Assembly: GCF_001639065.2 (NCBI RefSeq)
Contig: NZ_LQXO02000013.1
Location: forward strand, 1 to 64,000
Length of the DNA stretch: 64,000 nucleotides
From: Vibrio barjaei
GTDB lineage: Bacteria > Pseudomonadota > Gammaproteobacteria > Enterobacterales > Vibrionaceae
Direction of reading: 5' to 3'
In this document: one piece after another, positions 27,173 to 36,649 of the stretch
Numbering within the stretch: the stretch's first letter is position 1
How the letters are laid out: each line of letters opens with the position of its first letter
Notes under the pieces: model-generated
Told to the model about the DNA's origin: nothing
Databases searched by the model: none
Seen by the model: the letters and a program-made list of their open reading frames with translations, nothing else
Translations under genes and position numbers: made by a program

Positions 27173-30100
27173 ATGAATTTTACCGACATATTTATAAAGA
27201 GACCTGTTCTAGCAACAGTGTTGAGCTTGGTGTTATTGGTGCTGGGGCTCAAAGCTTTTTCGGAGCTTCAGGTTCGTCAATACCCAGAAATTGAAACGGG
27301 TGTGATTACGGTTACGACGACCTATCCAGGCGCAAGTTCGACCAGTGTCCAGGGTTATGTTACCCAACCTCTGCAGGCGCAAATCGCGCAAGCTGAGGGA
27401 ATTGACTACATGACATCAGAAAGTAGCTTAGGTAAGTCTTTAATTACGGTGAATCTGAAACTGGATTATCCAACGGATAAAGCACTAACCGAAATCTTGT
27501 CGCTGGTTCAACAAGTGAAATATCGCTTACCAGCAGGTACGCAGGATCCGAGCATCTTGAAATCGACATCACAGTCGCCAATCCTTTATGTTTCGTTTTC
27601 AAGTGACCGCCTGGCAACACAACAGATTTCTGACTATGTGAGTCGCGTGGTTAAGCCAACATTCTCAACTGTAGATGGCGTATCAAAGATCGACCTACTA
27701 GGACAGAGTGACTTTGCAATGCGTATTTGGTTGAACCCAACCAAAATGGCGGCATTTGGTCTAACGGCTGCCGATGTACAGGCTGCAATTCAGGGCAGTA
27801 ACTCTGTGAGTGCTGCGGGTAAATTGAAAGCGGACTATATCGAGATTGATATTAATGCACACACCGATGCATCATCCGTTGATGAATTTAAAAACATGGT
27901 GCTTAAAGCTGCGAATGGTCAATTAATTCACCTAGAAGACGTAGCAACGGTAGAGCTTGGTGCGAACACTTACGACTCGCGCGTACTGTTTAACGGTACA
28001 AGCTCGATCACAACAGCAATCAGCAATACCTCGACATCAAACCCGCTAACGGTTGTTAAAGGGCTGTACGACGTTCTTCCAGCGATTAAAGACAGCTTGC
28101 CGCTAGGTATGAAAGCGGAAGTGGTTTATGACTCAACGAAATTTATCGATAGCTCGATTGAAGAAGTAACCAAGACTCTTGTAGAGGCTGCGGTGATCGT
28201 AATTATCGTCATCTTAGCGTTCTTGGGCTCAATGCGTGCCATGGTCATTCCTTTGGTTACTATTCCATTGTCACTCATCGGTTCGTTGTTCTTGATGATG
28301 TCTATGGGCTTTAGTATCAACCTGTTGACGCTACTGGCAATGGTATTGGCTATCTCCCTAGTTGTTGACGATGCCATCGTTGTTGTAGAAAACACCTTCC
28401 GTCACCTTGAGGAAGGGGCAACACCAGTACAAGCGGCGATTGAAAGTGCACGAGAGATCGCTGGTCCTGTCATCGCTATGACGATTACGTTGGCTGCCGT
28501 ATATGCTCCGATCGGCTTTATGGGTGGTCTAACGGGGAAACTGTTTACAGAGTTTGCGTTTACTCTTGCTGGTTCTGTATTGATCTCTGGATTTATCGCA
28601 CTAACTCTCACACCAATGATGACTTCTAAAATGCTCAACAAGCAGATTCTAGAAGGCGCAATGGTTAAGAAAATTGATAATGTTATTTCTGGTGTTACAC
28701 ATCATTATGAAAACATCCTAACGACCGTACTCAACAACCGTCTGTTGGTGTGGCCATTAGTTCTGACTTTCCTTGTGTCGTTGGTGTTCATGTTTACTCA
28801 CACTGCGAGTGAATTGGCTCCGCAAGAAGACCAAGGTGTTGTAATCATGATGGGTCAAGGCCCATCGCAAGCTAATACCGACTACCTTGGCAATTTCACT
28901 CAAGCGTTGGATAAAACGATCAGCAGTTATCCTGAAACTGAAATGTCGATGATGGTAAATGGTTACCAAAAAGACAATAAGTTCTTCGGATTAGGTGTAC
29001 TTAAAGATTGGGATTCTCGTGAAGCGTCAGTGAAAGACATCATGACAAGATTCCAGAACGACATAGTCAATTTCCCAGGATTGCAGGTGTTTACTATTTC
29101 ACCTCCAGATCTACCTGGTACATCGCAAGGTCTGCCGTTCCAAATGGTATTGAAAACGCCGACGGGAAGCTATGAGGAGCTCTACCAGTACGCAGAAAAA
29201 ATGAAAGAGTATGCGGTCAATAGTGGCAAGTTTATCTATGTTCAGAATGACTTAGAGTTCAATAAGCCTCAGGTAGAAATTACCATTAATCGTGACAAAG
29301 CAGCATTGATGAATGTGAACGCGCAAGAAATTGGTAATGTGTTAACTCGCTACGTGAGTGAAGGCTTTATTAACTATTTCGCATTAGATGAGCGCAGCTA
29401 TCAGGTAATCACTCAAGTAGAACGCTCTGACCGTAGTTCTTGGAATGATATCGACCAATATTACGTGCGCTCAAATAACGGCACTATGGTTCCGCTATCA
29501 GCGCTTATTGATATCAAGCAAAGTGTGCAGCCATCAGCCGTGGATCAGTTCCAGCAATTGAACAGCGCGACTATCGAAGCGAAGATGATGCCAGGCGTTA
29601 GTATTGGTGAAGCTTATGAAGTGATGCAGGAAGGTGCAAAACAAATTCTTCCAACGTCGTACGCAACAGACTCATCTGGTCAATTACGTCAGTACGTCCA
29701 AGAAGGAGCTTCCTTGGTTTCAACCTTTGCTCTTGCGCTTATTATCATTTATTTGGTGCTAGCGGCTCAGTTTGAAAGTTTCAAAGATCCATTGATCGTA
29801 TTGACCAGTGTTCCGTTGTCGATATTCGGAGCCATGATTCCTTTGTACTTGGGTATCGATACGCTCAATATCTACACTGAGGTTGGCCTTGTAACGCTTA
29901 TCGGTCTGATCAGTAAGCACGGTATTTTGATCGTGGAGTTTGCGAACCAAATCCAGCCGGAATTCGCAGGCGATAAGATTGCCGCAGTGAAGAAAGCAGC
30001 AGCGGAACGTTTACGTCCAGTATTGATGACAACAGCAGCAATGGTAATTGGTGTCGTACCACTACTGACAGCAGCTGGTGCTGGCGCGCAAAGCCGCTTC

Positions 30101-30250
30101 TCTATCGGTCTAGTAATTACTGTGGGCATGACAGTAGGTACTCTGTTTACCTTATTTGTCGTCCCTACGGTTTATACATTCCTGGCTGATGACCACTCAG
30201 GTGAATCTACTGAGGATACCAACACTAAGCTTGTAGAAGAGCAACAATAG
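27173..30250 (+). CDS. RND multidrug efflux pump, HAE1 family (MexI/VexH-like)
   Basis: 1025 residues with the standard layout: 12 membrane helices in two halves and two large periplasmic loops. It starts MNFTDIFIKRPVLATV. Motifs: VRQYPEIETGVITV..TYPGAS, the proton-relay helix SLVVDDAIVVVENTFRHLE, the GPVIAMTITLAAVYAPIGFM segment, and the C-terminal GLISKHGILIVEFAN. It uses proton motive force to export drugs, detergents or small metabolites. It likely pairs with the upstream adaptor. Its stop codon overlaps the GTG of the next gene by one base (TAGTG), so the third gene is translationally coupled. Confidence 0.93.
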   Translation: MNFTDIFIKRPVLATVLSLVLLVLGLKAFSELQVRQYPEIETGVITVTTTYPGASSTSVQGYVTQPLQAQIAQAEGIDYMTSESSLGKSLITVNLKLDYPTDKALTEILSLVQQVKYRLPAGTQDPSILKSTSQSPILYVSFSSDRLATQQISDYVSRVVKPTFSTVDGVSKIDLLGQSDFAMRIWLNPTKMAAFGLTAADVQAAIQGSNSVSAAGKLKADYIEIDINAHTDASSVDEFKNMVLKAANGQLIHLEDVATVELGANTYDSRVLFNGTSSITTAISNTSTSNPLTVVKGLYDVLPAIKDSLPLGMKAEVVYDSTKFIDSSIEEVTKTLVEAAVIVIIVILAFLGSMRAMVIPLVTIPLSLIGSLFLMMSMGFSINLLTLLAMVLAISLVVDDAIVVVENTFRHLEEGATPVQAAIESAREIAGPVIAMTITLAAVYAPIGFMGGLTGKLFTEFAFTLAGSVLISGFIALTLTPMMTSKMLNKQILEGAMVKKIDNVISGVTHHYENILTTVLNNRLLVWPLVLTFLVSLVFMFTHTASELAPQEDQGVVIMMGQGPSQANTDYLGNFTQALDKTISSYPETEMSMMVNGYQKDNKFFGLGVLKDWDSREASVKDIMTRFQNDIVNFPGLQVFTISPPDLPGTSQGLPFQMVLKTPTGSYEELYQYAEKMKEYAVNSGKFIYVQNDLEFNKPQVEITINRDKAALMNVNAQEIGNVLTRYVSEGFINYFALDERSYQVITQVERSDRSSWNDIDQYYVRSNNGTMVPLSALIDIKQSVQPSAVDQFQQLNSATIEAKMMPGVSIGEAYEVMQEGAKQILPTSYATDSSGQLRQYVQEGASLVSTFALALIIIYLVLAAQFESFKDPLIVLTSVPLSIFGAMIPLYLGIDTLNIYTEVGLVTLIGLISKHGILIVEFANQIQPEFAGDKIAAVKKAAAERLRPVLMTTAAMVIGVVPLLTAAGAGAQSRFSIGLVITVGMTVGTLFTLFVVPTVYTFLADDHSGESTEDTNTKLVEEQQ

Positions 30251-31599
30251 TGAAGAAAACCAATCAAAAAGCACCAAGGATGGTGCTTTCTTTTTTTGCA
30301 GCCTCTTGCTTTTTATTTGTGATGCCGTTGAGTCAGAGCTACGCCAATACAGGGCGAGGTGAACAAAGTTCAATAGTCTCTCTGTCTAAACCAGTATTTG
30401 TTGAAAATACTCGGAAAGCAGAAGCTCAATTGGCTGAGTTTGATAGAAAAATCGATGCCAATCAACAGCTTCAGAAGGAGTGTGTTAACAACTGTGCTGT
30501 GCTTGAGAGGGAAGAAGCAAGGCTGAAAAAAGAAAAAAAGGCATTTATAGAAACCAATCGATTACCACTGGTTTCAATATTAGGAGGCCCTGGCTATATG
30601 CCGGAAACAGGGCTTATGCTCGCGTTAGGAGGGCTCTATTCTTTTAGCACCGACCGCGACAGTGACAACTTACAACGTTCTAGTGTCAGTCTCGTGGCAA
30701 TTGGTAACGAGATGGAGTCTGGTATCGGCTTTGGTTTACGTTCGAAACAGAATTTGTTTTTCCAGAATAACGATATTCGTTATGTAGGTAGTCTGAGCTT
30801 TGGCAATCAAAGCCAGTTCTACTGGGGAACAGGCTATGACAAGGGAAAGGTAGTCGATGCAAGTGATGATATGTCGTTGGACTACAAGTTTGTTAACTAC
30901 GATGCCAATCTGACCTTTAGAACAAATCAACATTGGTACGTAGGTCCTGTTCTTCGCGTTCGCTACTACGATCCTAGCAATGATGATTTACCCACGAGTG
31001 CCTTAAACGATGACAACTTCCAAACTTATCGTGATAAGCCATTTTCAATCGGTGCAGGTTTTACAGTGCAATACGATACTCGCGATGTAACGGTTAATGC
31101 CTGGCAAGGGAGTTTCCTTGGAATTGAGTTTGTCGATTACAACTCATTCATTGGCAGTGACAACGACTACTCAAAAGCGTCTGTGGATTATCGATACTAC
31201 TACGCCCTGTCAAAAGGCAAGGTGTTAGCGTTATTCAATAAGCTCCAATGGAGTCAAGGTGATGTTCCATTTTACGACATGCCGACCTTGGGCGGGCAAG
31301 ACTCTATGCGAGGCATCTATCAAGGTCGCTATCGCGACAACATTGCCATCGAAAACACATTGGAATATCGATGGACCCTGAGAGACGGTCAAGACCACTT
31401 GACTAAGCACGGTGTGACATTTTGGGCTGGAGTAGGTTCCGTCGATAGTTCATTGGATGAGCTGTACTCGAACTTTCTCTATAGCTACGGCGTCGGCTAT
31501 CGGTATGAAATTCAACCGCGAATGAACGTTCGCGTGGATTTGGGGATAGGAAGTAATAACGACAAAGGTTTTTATCTCACCTTTACCGAGGCGTTCTAA
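30250..31599 (+). CDS. Omp85-superfamily surface antigen barrel without POTRA domains
   Basis: 449 residues. A signal peptide (…FLFVMPLSQSYA) is followed by a short helical, Glu/Lys-rich region with two cysteines (ECVNNCAVLEREEARLKKEKK). A barrel of about 350 residues ends in TFTEAF with C-terminal Phe. The motif LGGQDSMRGIYQGRYRD corresponds to the conserved loop-6 RGY/F element of BamA/TamA-type barrels. POTRA repeats are absent. It is coupled to the RND gene by a one-base overlap, where a TolC-type duct gene is often found. It may be an unusual outer-membrane partner or a lipid/surface component; function unknown. Confidence 0.8.
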   Translation: MKKTNQKAPRMVLSFFAASCFLFVMPLSQSYANTGRGEQSSIVSLSKPVFVENTRKAEAQLAEFDRKIDANQQLQKECVNNCAVLEREEARLKKEKKAFIETNRLPLVSILGGPGYMPETGLMLALGGLYSFSTDRDSDNLQRSSVSLVAIGNEMESGIGFGLRSKQNLFFQNNDIRYVGSLSFGNQSQFYWGTGYDKGKVVDASDDMSLDYKFVNYDANLTFRTNQHWYVGPVLRVRYYDPSNDDLPTSALNDDNFQTYRDKPFSIGAGFTVQYDTRDVTVNAWQGSFLGIEFVDYNSFIGSDNDYSKASVDYRYYYALSKGKVLALFNKLQWSQGDVPFYDMPTLGGQDSMRGIYQGRYRDNIAIENTLEYRWTLRDGQDHLTKHGVTFWAGVGSVDSSLDELYSNFLYSYGVGYRYEIQPRMNVRVDLGIGSNNDKGFYLTFTEAF

Positions 31600-31641
31600 T
31601 ACGCCTCAAATATACATTACACAATCAATTAGAGAAAACAA

Positions 31642-31971
31642 ATGAAGACTAAATTATTATTAATCAGTACGTTAACGTCTATTTTTATGATGGGCTGTAC
31701 TAGCACTCAAGAATTTCTAAATGAAAACCAATCTATGGCAACGGAAGCGGCAATGAATCGTGCGAAGTTTGAACTAAGCTGCCAAACTGTGCAAACAACA
31801 GTACTAAACAAAAAAACGATCGATCTTTATCGTTATGAAGTACCTCAGTATCAAGTTGGAGTGTCCGGCTGTGGTAAAAAAGTGGTGTATTTAGTCAACT
31901 GTAATCCCGACAGCGGATGTATGGTGTATGACAACAAGAACGCTCCAATATCAGAAAGCAAATCTCAATAA
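31642..31971 (+). CDS. Small lipoprotein of unknown function
   Basis: 109 residues with a lipobox (…IFMMGC-TSTQEF), so the mature protein is lipid-anchored at Cys19. Three more regions with cysteines (ELSCQTVQ, SGCGKKVVYLVNC, SGCMVYD) suggest disulfides. The stretch FELSCQTVQ..YEVPQYQVGVSGCGKK resembles small lipoproteins of marine gammaproteobacteria seen near envelope genes; no function known. It follows the Omp85-like gene by 42 bases with a ribosome binding site (AGAGAA) and probably ends the efflux operon. Confidence 0.75.
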   Translation: MKTKLLLISTLTSIFMMGCTSTQEFLNENQSMATEAAMNRAKFELSCQTVQTTVLNKKTIDLYRYEVPQYQVGVSGCGKKVVYLVNCNPDSGCMVYDNKNAPISESKSQ

Positions 31972-32276
31972 CCTCAATTTAGGCATGCAAATATAGGTAC
32001 GTTTGTATGCCTCTTTCTGGCACCTCACTAATAAGTTCCTATTTTCTCAAAGTGTTCCATCACTTCTTCAAGCTAATAACCCTTCGAGCTAACACACTCC
32101 AAGACAATACTCTTTGACACAATTGATATCGCTTTTTCACCACTATAACCGAGTTGGGCCTTTGCTTGTTGACTGGTTGGCAATGGATGAATTGAACGAT
32201 GAACTACTGACGAAGCTTTTCATTCGTGGAGGATAGAAAGCGGAAATGAGGAAACAGGTAGGAAAGATAAAAAAAT
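31972..32276. other. Gap with a possible gene remnant
   Basis: No intact gene. On the plus strand 32093-32236 is open for 47 codons and reads like protein (PRQYSLTQLISLFHHYNRVG, then PLLVDWLAMDELNDELLTKL, ending IRGG-stop), but there is no start or ribosome binding site. I take it as a possible decayed gene end, perhaps of a mobile element; not identified. Confidence 0.3.
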
Positions 32277-32301
32277 CCCCGATATTGAATCAATATCGGG
32301 G
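32277..32301 (-). terminator. Terminator of DUF3316-like gene copy A
   Basis: A perfect 11-bp stem CCCCGATATTG / CAATATCGGGG with an AAT loop; on the minus strand it is followed by a run of seven T. Confidence 0.85.
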
Positions 32302-32308
32302 ACAAAAA

Positions 32309-32761
32309 TTAGTATAGCGTTACTTTCGCTGTGTATTCAGTACGTTCTGATTGGTTTACAGGGTGTTGATAGTAGTCAACAGTGAAGTAAATCGGTTTAT
32401 CTTGGTTGATACGCTCCGCGATTTTCTTCTCTAGATCTTGAACAGAATCAAAGTCGTAAACGTGGAAAGAATAACCCGGCTTAAGGTCCATTTCTTTAGC
32501 TTCTTCTTGAGTGATGTAAGTTTGGCGATAGATAGAATCTAAGTAAGTATCAAACTGTGTAGTAACACTATCGTCAGTCACTAAAACATAGTCGAATTCG
32601 TTAGCGCGAATTGTGTCAGTTTGAAGTGAGCTCATTGCTGCATCAACGCTTAGTTGGTTCTGCTCTTGAGAGCCGTCACTGGCAACAATTGATGGATTAA
32701 AGTCATCTGCCATTACCGATGCAGAAGCTAGAACACAAAGAGGAAGTACATATTTCAACAT
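32309..32761 (-). CDS. Secreted DUF3316-like protein, copy A
   Basis: 150 residues with a signal peptide (MLKYVLPLCVLASASVMA-DD). The mature domain contains FDTYLDSIYRQTYITQEEAKEMD, FHVYDFDSVQDLEKKIAERI and YFTVDYYQ, and ends in a KVTLY strand. It is a clear paralog of the product at 47535-47975 (shared YxDTYIT, V-Y-s-s-LekkI, v-DyYQ-p). I believe this is the family listed as DUF3316 in vibrios, from memory and not checked. Periplasmic; function unknown. Its terminator lies directly downstream. Confidence 0.72.
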   Translation of the reverse strand: MLKYVLPLCVLASASVMADDFNPSIVASDGSQEQNQLSVDAAMSSLQTDTIRANEFDYVLVTDDSVTTQFDTYLDSIYRQTYITQEEAKEMDLKPGYSFHVYDFDSVQDLEKKIAERINQDKPIYFTVDYYQHPVNQSERTEYTAKVTLY

Positions 32762-33251
32762 TTTAAATACCTTATTAATTGACGCCTAAATGGCGTTGGT
32801 TGAGCTTATATATGCCTGATGATTTAATCAGGCCAGATTTCGATGTTAATTTTAACTGCTACATAAAATGATGAAATAATAAGGCTCTAATTGTATGGTA
32901 AATAATAAATATTCTTAGTTCTGTATTTTTGTTTTAGATTTATCTATTCAAAGGTGGTTTTATATCTAAACTTGCGGTTTTTAATTGTTTTCGGGTTAGG
33001 GTTATTACTATGAATGGTTTTTAGGTTTTTAGGTTTTTGTTTATTAAGGATTTTATTTTTATTTTATACGCCATCATTGGTTTTATTCAGGTTTTTTATA
33101 TCAATAAATAATAGAGAATTTAACATTAATAGAAGTATGCTGATTAGTTTATTCACTTTTTAATTTTGCTAATCATAATTGTTAGCGAAATTCACTTGAA
33201 CATATTTATTGTTCTTAAAGCAAGATTGACTAATAAGGTCTGGAGAAAGAA
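32762..33251. promoter_or_regulatory. Long AT-rich divergent promoter region
   Basis: 490 bases between the DUF3316-like gene and the DUF3313 lipoprotein gene. It has a 7-bp hairpin GCCTGAT-GATTTA-ATCAGGC (32814-32833) in the leader of the minus-strand gene. Toward the plus-strand gene it has a cluster of GGTTTT-type repeats (GGTGGTTTTATATC; TTTTTAGGTTTTTAGGTTTT; ATTGGTTTTATTCAGG), similar to strings before usp and the 20585 gene. Long AT-rich regulatory regions of this type often bind H-NS (general knowledge, not shown here). Confidence 0.45.
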
Positions 33252-33910
33252 ATGAAAGCTAAAATACTACTACTATCTATTATTACGGTTCTATCTGGGT
33301 GTGCAGGTTCACTACCAGATAAAGAAGAAATGGTGACGTTAAATGATGGACGTACATACGAAGAACAAAAATATAACTCCCATGAAGATGGATATGTTTG
33401 GCACTCGAGCGACCTTAAAAAAGACGAATATCAGAATATTATCGTTCACGATGTTAATGTACACGTTAGTAAAACGATAGACCGTTTGCTAACAGACCAA
33501 ACAGTAGAGAACTTTAAGCAAGAACTTAAAGGCACTTTGTCTGAAAGAGCTCGAAACTGTTCCCAACAGATGCGGCGAGCCAACACCAAGCTATTGTTGA
33601 CGTCAACATCATTAAAGTTGAAGACATCGGTGAAGATGTAAAAGCACGAGAAATTATCCCAATTGGTGCAATCGTTGCCTTAGCAAAAGAGGCGGCTGGT
33701 ACTCGTGATCGTTCAGTAAGATTACTTGTGGATGTTGATATTAAAGATAAAGATGACGGCCACTTACTTGCTCGTCGTATTTTTGTCGTAAACAACAATG
33801 GCGTACTTGAGAATGATAAGTCGAAGATCACACAAAAAATCTTAGATGCGAACGTGAATCGAATTACTGAGCAAAGCGTCGACTTCATTCTTCACGCTAT
33901 GTACATGTAA
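33252..33910 (+). pseudogene. DUF3313-type lipoprotein gene with a one-base frameshift
   Basis: It starts with a lipobox (MKAKILLLSIITVLSGC-AGS) and reads normally to LKGTLSERAR. Then frame 1 turns to NCSQQMRRANTK and soon stops, while the next frame continues the domain as DAASQHQAIVDVNIIKVEDI, ...GAIVALAKEAAGTRDRSVRL, DVDIKDKDDGHLLAR to the stop at 33910. Restoring one A in the AAA run at 33554-33556 gives RKLFPTDAASQHQ and a continuous protein of about 219 residues. DUF3313 proteins are outer-membrane-anchored lipoproteins of unknown function. Either a fresh pseudogene or a homopolymer sequencing error. It lies 10 bases before pldA. Confidence 0.8.
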
Positions 33911-33920
33911 GGGTTGAGTT

Positions 33921-34913
33921 ATGAAGTTATCTGTTCGACATTCTCAAATCCTAGCGCTACTTGTGGCCTTCGGGCCTATGCATGCTTTGGCGCAAGAAAA
34001 CGATGCCAGTTTCGACACACGCTTTGATAATTGTTTGTTGCGTGAGATTCACATGGATGTTGAACATGATAACCTCGATGAGATCAAGGCACAGTGCTTG
34101 AATGAAGTGCAAGCGTCGACAGAACATGTCTCTCCAACTCGACACTCATTAGAAAAAGAGACGGAGAATAACCCGTTTGTCATTACTCCCTATAGGCAAA
34201 ACTACATTTTGCCTATTACCGAAATGAGCCAGGTAAATACGGCGCCTTACACATCAGACATTTTTGAAGGAAAGTCTGATGAACTTAAAGATGAGGAAAT
34301 CAAGTTCCAGATCAGTTTTAAAATGCCTCTTGTCGAAGATGGTATTTTTAACGAAGAAGATCAGATTTACTTTGGTTTTACGTTAAAGTCATTTTGGCAG
34401 GCATATTCTTCGGAGATATCAGCACCTTTCCGTGAAACTAACTATCGACCAGAGATTTTCTATGAATCTCCTTTGCCAATAGATAGTTCGGAAGGTGTGT
34501 GGTTTACACGAGTTGGTTTTGAACATGAATCTAATGGACGAACTCAAGAGTTGAGTCGCAGTTGGAATCGAATTTATGGTGGTATTGGATATGCTGAAGA
34601 TGACCTCATGGTTTATTTGGAGCCTTGGTACCGCATCCCTGACAGTGATGATGATAACCCCGATATAGAAGACTACATGGGACACTTTGAACTAACCGCT
34701 GCTTATAAATACCAAGCAGTAGAGTTCAGTGGAGTAGCTCGTTATAACTTCCGTACCGGTTATGGTGGCTTTGAGGCAGGTATGAGCTTCCCTCTTATAG
34801 GGAGAGTTCGTGGTTATGTTCAATATTACCAAGGGTATGGTGAAAGTTTGATCGATTACAATTACAACAACAAGCGTATTGGCGTCGGGGTTCTACTAAC
34901 AGATATTCTCTAA
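33921..34913 (+). CDS. pldA: Outer-membrane phospholipase A1 (OMPLA)
   Basis: 330 residues with a signal peptide (…ALLVAFGPMHALA-QE). The catalytic signature is complete: GFEHESNGRTQELSRSWNRIY gives His202, Ser204 and Asn216, matching His142/Ser144/Asn156 of E. coli PldA. The barrel follows, ending GVGVLLTDIL. The 130-residue N-terminal part before the barrel is longer than in E. coli. OMPLA hydrolyses phospholipids that reach the outer leaflet when the envelope is damaged. It follows the DUF3313 gene closely and is probably in its operon. Confidence 0.93.
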   Translation: MKLSVRHSQILALLVAFGPMHALAQENDASFDTRFDNCLLREIHMDVEHDNLDEIKAQCLNEVQASTEHVSPTRHSLEKETENNPFVITPYRQNYILPITEMSQVNTAPYTSDIFEGKSDELKDEEIKFQISFKMPLVEDGIFNEEDQIYFGFTLKSFWQAYSSEISAPFRETNYRPEIFYESPLPIDSSEGVWFTRVGFEHESNGRTQELSRSWNRIYGGIGYAEDDLMVYLEPWYRIPDSDDDNPDIEDYMGHFELTAAYKYQAVEFSGVARYNFRTGYGGFEAGMSFPLIGRVRGYVQYYQGYGESLIDYNYNNKRIGVGVLLTDIL

Positions 34914-34937
34914 GCGATACGTCAGGATTTTTCGGGG

Positions 34938-34982
34938 TCCGCTTTGTGCGTCATTTTCGTGCCGTGTAAGGCGGATTTTTTT
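34938..34982 (+). terminator. Likely terminator of pldA operon
   Basis: TCCGC (34938-34942) pairs with GCGGA (34971-34975), with further pairing inside (GTGC/GTGC-like arms), followed by seven T. The stem is long and imperfect. Confidence 0.5.
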
Positions 34983-34993
34983 GAATTATCCTA

Positions 34994-35026
34994 AATAGTA
35001 TCCAATACTTCTTTATAAGTTACAGT
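34994..35026 (+). promoter_or_regulatory. Conserved upstream element of regulator copy B
   Basis: A 33-base string with core TATCCAATACTTCTTTAT, ending 16 bases before the ATG. Its first part AGTAT-CCA-ATACT is a perfect 5-3-5 dyad. It matches the copy A element (23798-23830, minus) at 30 of 33 positions with the same distance to the start codon. Confidence 0.6.
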
Positions 35027-35042
35027 TACTTAATACTAACCT

Positions 35043-36608
35043 ATGAAGAACCAGAAGATACAATTTACTATTGATGATTGGGTTTTTATTCCAAGTGAAG
35101 ACAAATTTATCTTGGATGACGAAGAGTTTATTATCGATCATCGACTATCTAGATTGTTCCATTTTCTGTGTGATAATCCCTATACCGTCTTTTCTAGAGA
35201 TGAATTAATAAATGAAGTCTGGAATGGCTCGATCTTAACTGATCAAGTCATTACTCAGGCGATATTTGAGTTAAGAAAAATTCTCAAACAGCACGGTAGT
35301 CATCCATTTGGGTATATTGTTACTGTTCCTAAAAGAGGTTACAAGTTAGATGCGGATGTTGAAAGAAAAGTCGAAACCCCCGCACCAGTCGATGGCGGGA
35401 GGGTAGGTGCCGGAGCACCAAGTAAGTCAGAGAATCCCCTATACAAAGATAAGACAATATCATCACAAGCAGGTAAAACGAGTGATACTGATAATGCTCG
35501 TTCATTAAGACCTATGCGACTTAGTGGGACACAAAAGCCCACCTATTTAAAGCACTGGGCCATAGCGTCTGTTCTGTTGCTTTGCCTAGTTCCAGGAATA
35601 ATATATCTGGTATTCATCAATGGTGTGGAAAAAGAGGCGCATCCAGCTTCAACGATAGCACCTAGTTATTTGTCTTTTGAACCTCGATATATTTATGTAA
35701 AAGCTAACGAGGAGTTCCTAAGCGACCACCTTAAAGTGGGGATGGCTCGTAAGTTGTTGGATTATTTAAAGATCTATCGAGATTATAGGATCATCTATGA
35801 TGGGCCTGCTGCAAAAGTCGCGGCCAACGAGTTGCGTTTTTCGTCGATTGAACGAGGTGGTCATCAATATCTAGAAATTGAGTACTTTAATCGAGTATCG
35901 GGTGATAAACACCTAGATCGACGGTACAAGATTTCACAAGGGCATGTGAAAGCCGCAATAAAAAAATCGCTGACTGACCTACTTGAGTCTTTCAATATCT
36001 CGGTCGGAAAATCTCAGGTCGCCAGTCTGGTGGATGAGTTGCCTGATGATGAGAATGCAGTTTCTTCTATATTGGAGTCATTAGGTGCAGCTTTTCAGGT
36101 GAATCATGAGGAAAAAGCATTACAACTGATAGAGTTAGCGGCCCAACAAGCACCCGAAAATCAATACACCATCGCAACGGCTTATATGTTTATTCTATCG
36201 AAGATGTATATCAAACCTGATGGCAATAACATCAATCAAATAGAACAGCTTAATCAGAAAATGCAGCAGTCCATCAACCAGTTTTCTCAGGATCAGCAGC
36301 TTACACCTAGGTTATTGGAAGCGATGTCTATGATGGAGATGAGTAAAGATGAGCCATACAAAGCGAAGCAGTATCTTACAGCCATCCCTTACGACAGGCG
36401 TAGTATCATGTTTTACATAATTAGTGCCAAGGTAGCGGAATCAACAGGGAATACATCTGCGGCGGAAGAGTTTTACTATCATGCGATCTTGGAAGCATCG
36501 ACGGTACAGGTATTAAACTTGTCCGAAACGCTATTCTTTTATAGTGATCTATCTGATATTAGAGACAAGATTACCAATAATGTTACTGGTACTACTGAAA
36601 CGTGGTAG
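35043..36608 (+). CDS. CadC/ToxR-type membrane transcription regulator, copy B
   Basis: 521 residues with the same plan as copy A: winged helix 1-105 (EVWNGSILTDQVITQAIFEL, VTVPKRGYKLDA), a Ser/Gly-rich linker, a membrane helix (about 172-192, AIASVLLLCLVPGIIYLVFI) and a periplasmic helical domain ending with AAEEFYYHAILEASTVQVLN. The DNA-binding domains of the two copies are nearly identical, while linker and periplasmic parts differ. They may therefore bind the same sites but sense different inputs (inference). Single gene between pldA and a STAS-like gene. Confidence 0.86.
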   Translation: MKNQKIQFTIDDWVFIPSEDKFILDDEEFIIDHRLSRLFHFLCDNPYTVFSRDELINEVWNGSILTDQVITQAIFELRKILKQHGSHPFGYIVTVPKRGYKLDADVERKVETPAPVDGGRVGAGAPSKSENPLYKDKTISSQAGKTSDTDNARSLRPMRLSGTQKPTYLKHWAIASVLLLCLVPGIIYLVFINGVEKEAHPASTIAPSYLSFEPRYIYVKANEEFLSDHLKVGMARKLLDYLKIYRDYRIIYDGPAAKVAANELRFSSIERGGHQYLEIEYFNRVSGDKHLDRRYKISQGHVKAAIKKSLTDLLESFNISVGKSQVASLVDELPDDENAVSSILESLGAAFQVNHEEKALQLIELAAQQAPENQYTIATAYMFILSKMYIKPDGNNINQIEQLNQKMQQSINQFSQDQQLTPRLLEAMSMMEMSKDEPYKAKQYLTAIPYDRRSIMFYIISAKVAESTGNTSAAEEFYYHAILEASTVQVLNLSETLFFYSDLSDIRDKITNNVTGTTETW

Positions 36609-36649
36609 CCAAACTGGCTGACACGTTTCAGTACAGGATAGTTGCGCAA

